A stretch of 64,000 nt of DNA from Lentibacillus jeotgali (GTDB lineage: Bacteria; Bacillota; Bacilli; Bacillales; Amphibacillaceae), in assembly GCF_000224785.1 (NCBI RefSeq), contig NZ_AGAV01000019.1, forward strand, positions 1 to 64,000, read 5' to 3'. The notes under the pieces were generated by a model that saw only the letters and a list, made by a program, of their open reading frames with translations, was not told the DNA's origin and made no database searches. Both the position numbers and the translations under genes were made by a program. Positions 7,890 to 16,516 of the stretch are shown one piece after another; within the stretch, counting starts at the first letter, position 1, and each line of letters begins with the position of its first letter.

Positions 7890-9020
7890 ATGAATGCTGA
7901 TGTGGCAGTTATAGGTGTTGGTACGATGGGAAGCATGGCAACGTGGCAGTTAGCAAAAAGAGGTATATCTGTTTTGGGTTTTGAACAATATGGAATCGGT
8001 AACGATAGAACCGCTGCTGGAGGGGAATCACGCTTATTTCGAACAGCCTACATGGAGGGAAAGGAATATGTACCGTTGTTGCTTGAAGCTAGAAAACTTT
8101 GGGAACAGCTCGAGTATGAAACAAATAGAAAACTTTTAACACTGAATGGTGGTCTCACAATAGGGGATCCAAATACTGATGTTATGAAAAGCTTATTAAA
8201 CAGTATAGATGAATTTGAATTGGACCATGAAATACTTCAGGGAAAAGAAGCATCGGAACGTTTTCCGCAACATCGGCTGTTTCCTGAAGATATTATGGTT
8301 TTAGATAAAAATGCAGGATTTCTGCGACCTGAATTAGCAGTAGTTTCAGCTGTCGAGAAAGCGGAATCTCTGGGAGCAAAAATTAAACGTTATACAACAG
8401 TAGAAGGTATTTATCCTGACAAAAATGGAGTTAAAATTATTGCAAACGGTTTAGCGTATCAAGTGGGCAAGGTTTTAATAACAACGGGTGCCTGGACTGG
8501 GAAATTATTACCGCAATTAAGGAAGCAATTAATTGCCAGACGTCTAGTGCTTACATGGTTTGCTCCAAAGAATGTCGAAGAATTTGAGCCTGATAAGTTT
8601 CCAATCTTTGCTCGCATGCGAAAGGGTTACCGGCTGACAGGGACACCTACCCTTGATGGAACAATGGTAAAGGCGTCAAATACCAAAAATCCAGAAGCAG
8701 TTTTAAAACCTGATAATCTTAACCGTGATGTGAGCAGTGAGGAACTTATAGAGGTTGGCGAGGCAGTAGAACAGCTTCTCCCGGGGCTAGTGCCGAATCC
8801 GGTTCGAGCCAGCGTTTATATGGATGCCTATACGGAAGATGACCATTCCATGGTAGGTCGATTACCTGAAATGGATAACACATTTCTCATAAGCGGTTTT
8901 TCTGGCCATGGTTTTAAAATGTCTCCTGTAATCGGAAAAGTTGCAGCAGATCTTATTGTGGAAGGGGAGACTAGGCATTCGATTGGACATCTTGATCCGC
9001 ATAGATATGCGAAAGCTTAG
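7890..9020 (+). CDS. Monomeric sarcosine / N-methyltryptophan oxidase-like FAD protein lacking the flavin-linking Cys
   Basis: A 376-residue protein of the MSOX/MTOX family: Rossmann GVGTMGSMA near the N-terminus, then FEQYGIGNDRTAAGGESRLFRTAY and the C-terminal SGFSGHGFKMSP. These enzymes oxidise N-methyl amino acids to the amine, formaldehyde and hydrogen peroxide. In the family FAD is bound covalently to a Cys in a V-C-M-Y-T motif; here the aligned residue is Tyr310 (ASVYMDAY), so flavin would be non-covalent. ATG 7890 follows GAGGTGG; an earlier ATG at 7857 lacks a site. It is the last gene of the oxidase operon. Confidence 0.78.
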   Translation: MNADVAVIGVGTMGSMATWQLAKRGISVLGFEQYGIGNDRTAAGGESRLFRTAYMEGKEYVPLLLEARKLWEQLEYETNRKLLTLNGGLTIGDPNTDVMKSLLNSIDEFELDHEILQGKEASERFPQHRLFPEDIMVLDKNAGFLRPELAVVSAVEKAESLGAKIKRYTTVEGIYPDKNGVKIIANGLAYQVGKVLITTGAWTGKLLPQLRKQLIARRLVLTWFAPKNVEEFEPDKFPIFARMRKGYRLTGTPTLDGTMVKASNTKNPEAVLKPDNLNRDVSSEELIEVGEAVEQLLPGLVPNPVRASVYMDAYTEDDHSMVGRLPEMDNTFLISGFSGHGFKMSPVIGKVAADLIVEGETRHSIGHLDPHRYAKA

Positions 9021-9191
9021 AACAGAAACGCTATGATGATAGACTTAATCAGCTATAAATGTTTTTAATGGGGTAATACGTTATCCCTCCCTTGTGGCTG
9101 ACTCTAGTATCCTTTGAACTTGAGACGGTTAAAGCCGGCGTAGAGATGTGGCAGGTTGAACTTCGATATATGCTTTGTTGACAGAGATGAT

Positions 9192-9229
9192 AAAACCACT
9201 TTCCATTAACGTATGGAAAGTGGTTTTTT
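9192..9229 (+). terminator. Strong terminator after the oxidase operon
   Basis: A perfect 15-bp stem (9192-9206 with 9213-9227), 6-base loop and run of T residues. The rest of the 414-base gap (9021-9434) holds no gene that I can support. Confidence 0.85.
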
Positions 9230-9434
9230 ACGTGTGTCTGTGAATGACCAAGGAGGGATGCACATTCGGGAGCTATATGTCATTATAGTCGCCCGCTGTC
9301 TGCTGTTCAGTCCGGTGATACGCCGCCTCCTTCTAGCTAATAAATCCTAATCATAAACTTTTTTATAGAGCATACTCCTTTAAATGTTAGTCACATTTTT
9401 TCATTGACTATAAATTAAATAATGGAGGGATTTT

Positions 9435-10418
9435 TTGTTACAAAGGAAGCTTACTGATATTGAAGGCATAAAAGTGGGACATGAACAAGATTATAATGGA
9501 GCTACGGGCAGTACTGTTATTTTATGTGAAGAGGGAGCAGTAGCTGGCGTCGATGTAGAAGGGGGTTCGCCAGGAACTCGTGAAACAGCGCTTCTCTCTC
9601 CTGTAAATAGAGTTGATAAGGCACACGGAATCCTACTGTCCGGAGGAAGCGCTTTTGGGCTAGATGCTGCGGCAGGCATTATGGAATATTTGGAAGACCA
9701 TAACTCAGGATTTGATGTCGGTGTAACTAAAGTTCCAATCGTACCAGGGGCAATACTGTTCGATTTAGGTTTAGGGGATTACAAAGCAAGGCCGGATAAA
9801 AAAATGGGGCTACAAGCGTGTAAAAATGCTGCTGAAGATTATTGTAAAGAAGGTACTATTGGTGCAGGTACGGGAGCAACAGTTGGAAAAGTCTTAGGAA
9901 TGGAAAGAGCTATGAAAGGTGGTTTAGGTACCTATTGTATTCAAGTGGGGGAATTAATGGTCGGTGCTATGGTTGCTGTGAATTGCTTTGGAGATGTCAT
10001 TAACCCGCAGACCGGCGAAATCATCGCTGGTGCATTCACGAAAGACGGACACTTTGTAAACACTGAGGAATTTATGATTAAAGAATTTGAAAATCAGCAA
10101 ATTAAAAATCAGGAAAATACGACGATTGGAGTAGTTGTTTCCAATGCAAAATTCAATAAAGCCGAGGCTAATAAACTTGCCTCCATGGCTCATGATGGCT
10201 TTGCGAGAACAATGCGTCCGTCTCATACTATGGTAGATGGGGACACAATTTTTGCACTAGCAACAGGAGAAGTTGAATGTGACCTTGATTTAGTCGGACT
10301 CTTAGCTGCAAATGTAATGGGAGAGGCTGTTGTAAGAGCAATAAAGAAGGCAACCTCGTTACATGGGGTGACCAGTTATTCTGATTTAAGCAGGAACAGT
10401 TATAATAGATGTTGGTAA
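9435..10418 (+). CDS. P1-family (S58) autoprocessing peptidase, DmpA/BapA/NylC type
   Basis: A 327-residue Ntn-type hydrolase. The family self-cleaves before a catalytic Ser/Thr to give alpha and beta chains; ENTTIGVVVSNA places the likely cut between N228 and T229, as in NylC. The substrate-side motif GILLSGGSAFGLDAAAG (65-81) and GTIGAGTGATVGK are typical. Members hydrolyse N-terminal L- or beta-amino acyl peptides, including beta-alanyl dipeptides, or nylon oligomers. The start is TTG 9435, set by GGAGGGA at 9424-9430. It stands alone between two terminator-like hairpins, beside the FadR-type regulator. Confidence 0.85.
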   Translation: MLQRKLTDIEGIKVGHEQDYNGATGSTVILCEEGAVAGVDVEGGSPGTRETALLSPVNRVDKAHGILLSGGSAFGLDAAAGIMEYLEDHNSGFDVGVTKVPIVPGAILFDLGLGDYKARPDKKMGLQACKNAAEDYCKEGTIGAGTGATVGKVLGMERAMKGGLGTYCIQVGELMVGAMVAVNCFGDVINPQTGEIIAGAFTKDGHFVNTEEFMIKEFENQQIKNQENTTIGVVVSNAKFNKAEANKLASMAHDGFARTMRPSHTMVDGDTIFALATGEVECDLDLVGLLAANVMGEAVVRAIKKATSLHGVTSYSDLSRNSYNRCW

Positions 10419-10591
10419 AATAGTTTATTATATGGCGTACATTGCGGAGCCTTAAATGCTCAAATTGAATAAGTAACCAACTGCACATAATAATTTTAGT
10501 AGTACCCCATGTACTTTTTGTTTTTATATTTGTATTCCGTGACTTTTTGAAGGGTTAGATATCAATAGAGACGGATTCGAAATTCGCCTTA

Positions 10592-10640
10592 AGGACAACC
10601 TCCAATGACTCGTCAGACATTTCCCATCTGAGGCTGTCCT
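10592..10640. terminator. Hairpin between convergent peptidase and GntR genes
   Basis: AGGACAACCTC (10592-10602) pairs with GAGGCTGTCCT (10630-10640) with one G-U, enclosing a smaller TGAC/GTCA hairpin. It has no clear T-run, but its position between convergent genes suits a bidirectional terminator. Confidence 0.4.
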
Positions 10641-10708
10641 GCGTCTTGTAGTTATTTATTCTGAGAAATTTGATAAGTAGAGAGGGAACAGGGACTATTC
10701 CTTCTCTT

Positions 10709-11407
10709 CTATTCATTCACCATTTCTTCATTATTTTTGATCATGTCTTGAACGATATCACTTGAATTAAATTCAAGGTTTCCCTTTATTAAGTCCAGAT
10801 AGAATTTATGTGTGGTTAATGTACGTTTAATGTTTTTAGAGTTTTTAAAGTGTATCATTTTTGGCTTTATTATTTCATAAATTGTTTTTCCGATTTCAAT
10901 AACAAAAGGATTATTAGTTGCTTCCAGTACTGCATAATGGAATTCCAAATCAATTTCGGCAAGTTCTTCAGGACTTAATTCCGGTTTCATTCTTTCAACT
11001 TGTGATTGATAGACTTTCTCTATGTAACTAATATCTCTGTCTTCCTTGGTGATAATCATATTCATGAGCAGTACCTCGAAATGTTGCCTGAATTTAATCA
11101 ATTCTTCCATGTTATTTCTGTGCATTATCAAACTGAAGATCAAAGGATTTAAGGTGAAATGCGATAAGTTATTTGTTATAAACATCCCCTCACCTCGTTT
11201 TATTTGTATAACACCAATAGCTTCTAATATCTTTATTGCTTCTCTAACGGGTGTTCTACTGACTCCTATTTGTTCCATTAATTCTTTTTCTGTAGGTAAT
11301 TTATCACCGGGTTTTAATTTTCCATTGAGAAGGTTATCTTTAATCATATTTACAATTTCAGATGAAATAGTGCGGCTTAAATTAATATTTCCAATTGATA
11401 ATTCCAT
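10709..11407 (-). CDS. GntR-family regulator, FadR/FCD subfamily
   Basis: A 232-residue regulator. The winged helix (about residues 10-75) contains LPTEKELMEQIGVSRTPVREAIKILEAIGV, and residues 80-225 form an all-helical FCD effector domain with the metal-site-like DLEFHYAVLEATNNP. GAGGGG lies before the ATG at 11407. It is transcribed away from the pantothenate-type operon, with a 26-bp perfect palindrome between the two, so it is probably the local repressor and also autoregulated. The FCD ligand is likely an organic acid (for example pantoate or a pathway intermediate), which is inference. Confidence 0.88.
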   Translation of the reverse strand: MELSIGNINLSRTISSEIVNMIKDNLLNGKLKPGDKLPTEKELMEQIGVSRTPVREAIKILEAIGVIQIKRGEGMFITNNLSHFTLNPLIFSLIMHRNNMEELIKFRQHFEVLLMNMIITKEDRDISYIEKVYQSQVERMKPELSPEELAEIDLEFHYAVLEATNNPFVIEIGKTIYEIIKPKMIHFKNSKNIKRTLTTHKFYLDLIKGNLEFNSSDIVQDMIKNNEEMVNE

Positions 11408-11496
11408 AACACCAACCCCTCGAGTTTTTATTTAATTTTCTGTAATCTATTGTTTACAAAGCATTCAGAATTTGCTAAAGTAAATAAACATAATAC

Positions 11497-11522
11497 TATT
11501 ACATCATACGTATGATGTAATA
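11497..11522. promoter_or_regulatory. 26-bp perfect palindrome, candidate FadR-type operator
   Basis: Every base from 11497 to 11522 is self-complementary around the centre ACGT (core ATCATACGTATGAT). It lies in the divergent region, 90 bp from the GntR start and 137 bp from the YhdT start, where a FadR-type dimer would bind. Confidence 0.7.
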
Positions 11523-11604
11523 CATTCTAAATTCAATATACTATGAATTATTGAAATTTGCAAATTTTATAGGTAACTAGGTATGTTTAATTCACTAAAT
11601 TTTA

Positions 11605-11618
11605 TGTAAGCGTTAACG
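11605..11618 (+). promoter_or_regulatory. cre-like site before the panF operon
   Basis: TGTAAGCGTTAACG matches the cre consensus at all but the last position. It is 40 bp before the YhdT start, a place suited to roadblock or promoter-proximal repression by CcpA. Confidence 0.6.
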
Positions 11619-11658
11619 CGGTTCGTATGAAATAACCTATATAAGGAAGGTGAGAAAC

Positions 11659-11955
11659 ATGAAGGACAACCATTTTAATGATTATTGGCGGTTGAAGGTA
11701 GCAAACCGTGAAGCTGTAGTAGGCTGTGTTCTTGCTGCCATCAATATTCTATGGTGGTTCGGTTTTGCTTATGGTTTGGGTTCTAAGCCTCCTGAAGAAT
11801 ACACATATGTATTAGGTTTCCCGGCTTGGTTCTTCTGGAGTTGTATAGTCGGATACCTTGTTATGGTGGCCTTAGTATTCATTGTTGTTAAATTTGTATT
11901 GAAAGAGGTTCCATTAGACGATGAAGTCGATGATGAAGAGGAGGAGTCGGCATGA
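11659..11955 (+). CDS. yhdT: YhdT-family (DUF997) small membrane protein
   Basis: A 98-residue protein with two hydrophobic helices (about 22-40 and 57-82), an aromatic-rich WWFGFAYGLG turn and an acidic tail. YhdT is the small neighbour of panF in Escherichia coli, and here too it sits directly before a PanF-like gene with an ATGA overlap, which supports a subunit or assembly role for the pantothenate symporter. ATG 11659 is chosen over GTG 11650 because AAGGAAGG (11643-11650) is then well spaced. Confidence 0.8.
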   Translation: MKDNHFNDYWRLKVANREAVVGCVLAAINILWWFGFAYGLGSKPPEEYTYVLGFPAWFFWSCIVGYLVMVALVFIVVKFVLKEVPLDDEVDDEEEESA

Positions 11956-13421
11956 ATTGGGGCGTTGTTACACCATTATTAATATTTCTCTTAATCATTT
12001 TTATGATAGGGATCTGGTCCAACCGGAAGATGAATTCATCAAAATCCTTCCTGGGTGACTATTTTTTAGGAAGCCGTGAATTCGGCGGGATGGTTCTTGC
12101 TATGACAATGGTTGCTACATACGGCAGTGCATCAAGTTTTCTGGGTGGTCCTGGAGCTGCGTACTCAATTGGTTTCGGCTGGGTACTCTTGGCAATGACC
12201 CAGGTGGCTACTGGCTATTTTGTACTGCTTGTTCTCGGCAAGAAGTTTGCAATTGTGACACGACGCTATAATGCAGTTACCCTTATTGATTTTTTGAAGG
12301 AAAGATATAAAAGTACGCCTGTCGTTTTATTGTCGGCACTAAGTATCATTATCTTTTTGTTCTCCGCAATGGCTGCACAGTGGGTTGGCGGTGCATACTT
12401 AATTCAATCGTTAACTGGCTTGTCATATACAGCAGCCCTGTTTATCTTTACGCTGTCCGTTTTAATCTATGTCACCATTGGCGGTTTCAGGGCTGTTGCG
12501 ATTACTGATACAGTACAGGGGATTGTGATGTTTTTGGGAACATTCGTGCTGTTGATCGCCGTTATTATGGCGGGTGGCGGTTTGTCCAATATCTTCTCTG
12601 AATTGGTTGCCGAAAATCCTAATTTTGTCACACCATATGGCCAGGACGGGCAGCTGTCGGCCGCTTACATTTCGTCTTACTGGATACTTGTTGGCGTCGG
12701 CGTCATCGCTTTGCCACAGGTTACAGTCCGGGCAATGTCATACAGAAATGCTAAATCAATGCACCGTGCCATTATGATAGGCACAGTGGTAGTTGGTTTC
12801 ATTATGCTCAATATGCACTTGATTGGTGTCTTTGCCAGACCCGTACTGCCGGGGATCGAGGTTGCAGATCAGGTCATACCATTAATCGCTTTGGATGTTC
12901 TACCTTCATGGCTGGCAGGGATTGTACTGGCAGCACCATTGGCCGCGATGATGTCAACGGTTGACTCGCTATTACTGCTTGTTAGTTCATCCATCGTTAA
13001 AGATGTTTATATTAATTATTTTAAACCTGAAGCGTCTTTTAAACACGTCAAAAAGGTCAGTATGGGCGTCACAGCTGTTATCGGAGTTATTGCCTTTCTG
13101 TTATCCATCGACCCGCCTGAACTGCTCATATTCTTGAATCTATTTGCGTTTGGCGGATTGGAAGCAGCGTTCATATGGCCGATTGTACTGGGACTATATT
13201 GGAAGCGTGCAAATAAATCTGGCGCCATCGCATCGATGATAACTGGTATTGTTTCTTATGTCGGCATCCATTTCTATAATGAAGCCTATGGTGATTTGTT
13301 TGGTGTTCACACAGTAACAGTGCCTGTTTTCCTGTCACTGCTAGCCTTTGTTGTATTTAGCCTTATTTTGAGAGAAACGGCATATGAATTCCCTGAATCT
13401 AAATTGAATAAAGAAGCATAA
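11952..13421 (+). CDS. panF: Sodium/pantothenate symporter
   Basis: A 489-residue SSS-family transporter that closely follows E. coli PanF as I remember it: FLGSREFGG-VLAMTM-ATY-SASSF-GGPGAAY near residues 35-75, GKKFAI-TRRYNAVTL, and FGGLEA-F-WP-VLGLYW-RAN-GA near the C-terminus. It would import pantothenate with Na+. It overlaps yhdT by 4 bases and leads a run of catabolic enzymes, which suggests uptake for degradation and not for coenzyme A synthesis only. Confidence 0.87.
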   Translation: MNWGVVTPLLIFLLIIFMIGIWSNRKMNSSKSFLGDYFLGSREFGGMVLAMTMVATYGSASSFLGGPGAAYSIGFGWVLLAMTQVATGYFVLLVLGKKFAIVTRRYNAVTLIDFLKERYKSTPVVLLSALSIIIFLFSAMAAQWVGGAYLIQSLTGLSYTAALFIFTLSVLIYVTIGGFRAVAITDTVQGIVMFLGTFVLLIAVIMAGGGLSNIFSELVAENPNFVTPYGQDGQLSAAYISSYWILVGVGVIALPQVTVRAMSYRNAKSMHRAIMIGTVVVGFIMLNMHLIGVFARPVLPGIEVADQVIPLIALDVLPSWLAGIVLAAPLAAMMSTVDSLLLLVSSSIVKDVYINYFKPEASFKHVKKVSMGVTAVIGVIAFLLSIDPPELLIFLNLFAFGGLEAAFIWPIVLGLYWKRANKSGAIASMITGIVSYVGIHFYNEAYGDLFGVHTVTVPVFLSLLAFVVFSLILRETAYEFPESKLNKEA

Positions 13422-13434
13422 GGAGTGGTAATGC

Positions 13435-14670
13435 ATGAATTTGACTAAAACAGACAGACTTAAAAGGGATTACGAGAGGGCTGTCTCACTGACGCAGCAG
13501 CTAGTTCAAATACCGAGTGTCTATCGCCCGGAAGAATCGGATGGCAATGAAGAAAAAGTAGCCAAGTTTGTAGCCGATTATTTGCGTGACTTAGGCATTG
13601 ATGTATATGTTGAAGAAGTTGAACCAGGAAGACCGAACGTTATTGGTGTTATTGATTCCGGCAAACCAGGGAAAACGCTTTTGTTTGAGGGTCATACTGA
13701 CGTTGTGACAGAAGGCGATCGGGAAAGCTGGCAATATGATCCGTTTGGAGCGGAGATAGTGGACGGTCTGATGTACGGTAGAGGCACAAATGATACGAAG
13801 GGTAATTTGGCCTGTATGATTACAGCTGTCCGTTCAATTCTGGAAGATAAAGAAGCATTCAGCGGTAAAATTATCTTGTGTATTCCGGTCGATGAAGAAA
13901 GCATGATGATCGGCATCAAACATTTCATCGAGCAGGGCTGGGCGGATGATGTTGACGGTGCAATCATTTGTGAACCGGAAGAAAATCAGATTTGTGTCGC
14001 ACAGCGCGGGGCACTGAGAATTCAAATCACTGTTAATGGAAAGATGGCTCATGGCGCCATTTCCTGGAGCGGCATCAATCCGAATTGGCGTATGGCTAAA
14101 ATAATCACTGCGCTTGAAGCATTGGAGAAGGAAGAACAAGAGACACATGGCGAACATCCTTATTTAAAATGGCCAAGCATAACGCCAACGATTGTAAAAG
14201 CACCTGTAAAAGGTGATGCACAGATTAATGTCATTCCGGAAAAGGCCATGACAACATTAGATATCAGAACGATCCCTTCTCAGGACCATGATAGATTAAT
14301 CCAAAAAATTGAAGCTATTTTCAAGAAGTTGGAAAAAGAAGATGAAGATTTTAATGTTACGTATAAGATTATTGAAAACCGCCCTGCCACAGAAACGGAT
14401 CAGGCAAACCCGGTTGTGGAGGCTGTTCATGATGCAGTGAAGACCACGTTGGATAAAGAACCGGAATATAATGGGGTTCCCGGTGCGACAGACGGCACCT
14501 TCCTGCATATTCATGGCGTGTCGATTGTCACAATAGGGGCGGGTGACAGAGAAGTACCGCATCACATTAACGAATATGTCGACATTAATGAACTGGGCGA
14601 GACGACGGAAATCTATCGTCAAGCCGCTTTAAACTTTTTAAATGAGGATGGTAAGAACCGTGGTAAGTAA
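13435..14670 (+). CDS. M20-family metalloamidohydrolase (candidate pantothenase)
   Basis: A 411-residue M20 (ArgE/DapE/CPG2) hydrolase. Visible metal and catalytic residues are H87 and D89 in GHTDV, D120 in GTNDTKG, the E154-E155 pair in PVDEES, E180, and a late HH in VPHHINEYV. The family cleaves amide bonds next to a carboxylate. In this operon the natural substrate would be pantothenate, giving pantoate and beta-alanine; that is inference from the neighbours. AGGAGTGG lies before ATG 13435, and the end overlaps the next gene. Confidence 0.8.
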   Translation: MNLTKTDRLKRDYERAVSLTQQLVQIPSVYRPEESDGNEEKVAKFVADYLRDLGIDVYVEEVEPGRPNVIGVIDSGKPGKTLLFEGHTDVVTEGDRESWQYDPFGAEIVDGLMYGRGTNDTKGNLACMITAVRSILEDKEAFSGKIILCIPVDEESMMIGIKHFIEQGWADDVDGAIICEPEENQICVAQRGALRIQITVNGKMAHGAISWSGINPNWRMAKIITALEALEKEEQETHGEHPYLKWPSITPTIVKAPVKGDAQINVIPEKAMTTLDIRTIPSQDHDRLIQKIEAIFKKLEKEDEDFNVTYKIIENRPATETDQANPVVEAVHDAVKTTLDKEPEYNGVPGATDGTFLHIHGVSIVTIGAGDREVPHHINEYVDINELGETTEIYRQAALNFLNEDGKNRGK

Positions 14671-15739
14671 AATTGCGATCATTCCAGGGGATGGAATCGG
14701 AAAAGAAGTTATGAAAGAAGCTATTAAAGTATTAAACGTGCTGGAATCTGACTACTATTTAAATGTTGCGTATGATGTATTCGATTGGGGCAGTGATTAC
14801 TATATCGAGAATAATCGCATGCTGCCGGACAATGGTCTTGAAAAACTGAAAAACTATGATGCTATTTTACTCGGGGCAGTTGGTGATAATCGGGTCCCGG
14901 ACGATATTCCGGTATGGGAATTAATCATGCCTATTCGAAAAACATTTCAGCAATATGTTAATTTCCGTCCAGTTAAGCAGTTAAAAGGCGTAGAAAGTCC
15001 GCTGAGCAGTTCACAAAGCGAGAAGATTGATTTTGTCATTATGCGTGAGAACTCGGAGGGCGAGTATTCTGATTCGGGCGGTTTGATGTTTCAGGGGCAG
15101 GACAAGGAGATGGCGATTCAAAATTCAATCTTCACGAAGCAGGGGATAAAAAATATTGCTGAGTTCGCCTTTGACTATGCCCGTAGACATGATTACAGAA
15201 AGGTGACCAGCGCGACAAAATCCAATGCGATTACTCATACGATGAAGTTTTGGGATAAAGAAGTCGGGGAAATAGCTGAATCTCATAGCGATATAGAATA
15301 TGAAAAAGTTTATGTTGATGCGTTAGCGGCAAAGTTTGTGCAACAGCCCGAGGAATTCCAAGTGGTATTGGCTTCAAATTTATTCGGAGATATTTTGTCA
15401 GACCTAGGTTCCTCAGTGGCAGGGGGACTCGGAATTTCCCCTTCTGCAAACATCAATCCGAGTGGCGAATTTCCGTCGATGTTTGAACCTGTTCATGGCT
15501 CAGCCCCTGATATAGCTGGAAAAGGATTAGCGAATCCAATTGCCCAAGTGTGGTCGCTTGCACTGCTGCTCGAACATATTGGAAGGAAAGATTTACATGA
15601 TCATATTTTAAAGGCCATTGAAAAACTATTATCCGACAAATCCAAAGTAACAAAGGATATTGGTGGATCAGCCAGCACCGAAGAAACTGGAGATGAATTA
15701 ATGAAAATTTTACGTGATAACAAGGTGGGAATAACATGA
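14642..15739 (+). CDS. Tartrate/D-malate-type decarboxylating dehydrogenase (candidate 3,3-dimethylmalate dehydrogenase)
   Basis: A 365-residue member of the isocitrate/isopropylmalate dehydrogenase family. N-terminal IPGDGIGKEV, DYYIENNRMLPDNGLEKLKNYDAILLGAVGD and PIRKTFQQYVNFRPV are most like TtuC/DmlA tartrate and D-malate dehydrogenases. MRENSEGEYSDSGG is the substrate loop and SNLFGDILSDLG the metal site. Such enzymes oxidise and decarboxylate 2-hydroxy acids; 3,3-dimethylmalate (a D-malate analogue) to 2-oxoisovalerate would complete pantoate breakdown. The start may be ATG 14642 or GTG 14660; the family usually begins just before the IAIIPGDG strand. Confidence 0.8.
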   Translation: MRMVRTVVSKIAIIPGDGIGKEVMKEAIKVLNVLESDYYLNVAYDVFDWGSDYYIENNRMLPDNGLEKLKNYDAILLGAVGDNRVPDDIPVWELIMPIRKTFQQYVNFRPVKQLKGVESPLSSSQSEKIDFVIMRENSEGEYSDSGGLMFQGQDKEMAIQNSIFTKQGIKNIAEFAFDYARRHDYRKVTSATKSNAITHTMKFWDKEVGEIAESHSDIEYEKVYVDALAAKFVQQPEEFQVVLASNLFGDILSDLGSSVAGGLGISPSANINPSGEFPSMFEPVHGSAPDIAGKGLANPIAQVWSLALLLEHIGRKDLHDHILKAIEKLLSDKSKVTKDIGGSASTEETGDELMKILRDNKVGIT

Positions 15740-16485
15740 CTTTTAAAGATAAAACCATTGTCGTTGCCGGGGCTGGCGGTGGAATGGGAAAAGCAGTCGT
15801 TGAAACACTCCTCAAGGAAAACGCAAATGTCGTGGGCTGTGACTTGAATATCGCATCGCTTGAGGAACTCGAGGGCGTTGACCGGTTCCTTGGAATAGAA
15901 GGTAATCTGCTTGAGGAAGAAAAAGTGAAATCAGTTTTCAGCAATGCAAAAGAAACATTTGGAGGAATTCACGGGCTTGTCAATGCAGCTGGCATCGCTC
16001 AAAGTTCAACACCGATTGAGCAAGTGGACTTGAAAGAATGGTACAAACTTATTGACATTAATTTAACGATGACATTTTTAACCTGTCGAGAAGCTGCCAG
16101 TTATATGAAAGAACAAGGTGGCGGTGCGATCGTCAACATCGGCTCTGTTTCAGTGACCAGGCCTAGGCCCGGCCTGCAGTCATATGTTGCTTCAAAAGGA
16201 GCAGTTGAATCGTTTACTAAGGCGTTGGCATTAGAGCTGTCAGACAACCAGATTAACGTGAATCTTCTTCACCCCGGTCCAAGTGATACAAACATGCTTG
16301 GTCAATTTGCTCAGAAGGGTGCAGACATTGAGAAAATGAAAGACACGGTATTCAAGGACAGCGTGCCGATGGGAAGACTTTTGGAGCCTCAGGATATCGC
16401 AAATTCAGTTAAATTTTTATTATCTGATGAGGCCAGCATGGTAACCGGAAGTGTATTTCACGTTGATGGCGGCAGAAACATTTGA
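15736..16485 (+). CDS. SDR-family dehydrogenase (candidate D-pantoate 4-dehydrogenase)
   Basis: A 249-residue classical short-chain dehydrogenase with the cofactor motif GAGGGMGKA, NAAG, a catalytic Ser in NIGSVS and the YVASK Tyr-Lys pair, and a C-terminal VTGSVFHVDGG. It overlaps the preceding gene by ATGA. In the operon it would oxidise an alcohol to the aldehyde used by the following ALDH; the hydroxymethyl group of pantoate is the obvious candidate given the PanF transporter. Confidence 0.78.
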   Translation: MTFKDKTIVVAGAGGGMGKAVVETLLKENANVVGCDLNIASLEELEGVDRFLGIEGNLLEEEKVKSVFSNAKETFGGIHGLVNAAGIAQSSTPIEQVDLKEWYKLIDINLTMTFLTCREAASYMKEQGGGAIVNIGSVSVTRPRPGLQSYVASKGAVESFTKALALELSDNQINVNLLHPGPSDTNMLGQFAQKGADIEKMKDTVFKDSVPMGRLLEPQDIANSVKFLLSDEASMVTGSVFHVDGGRNI

Positions 16486-16516
16486 CAGCAGTTAAGTAAC
16501 TTGAGGTGGTGGTTTG

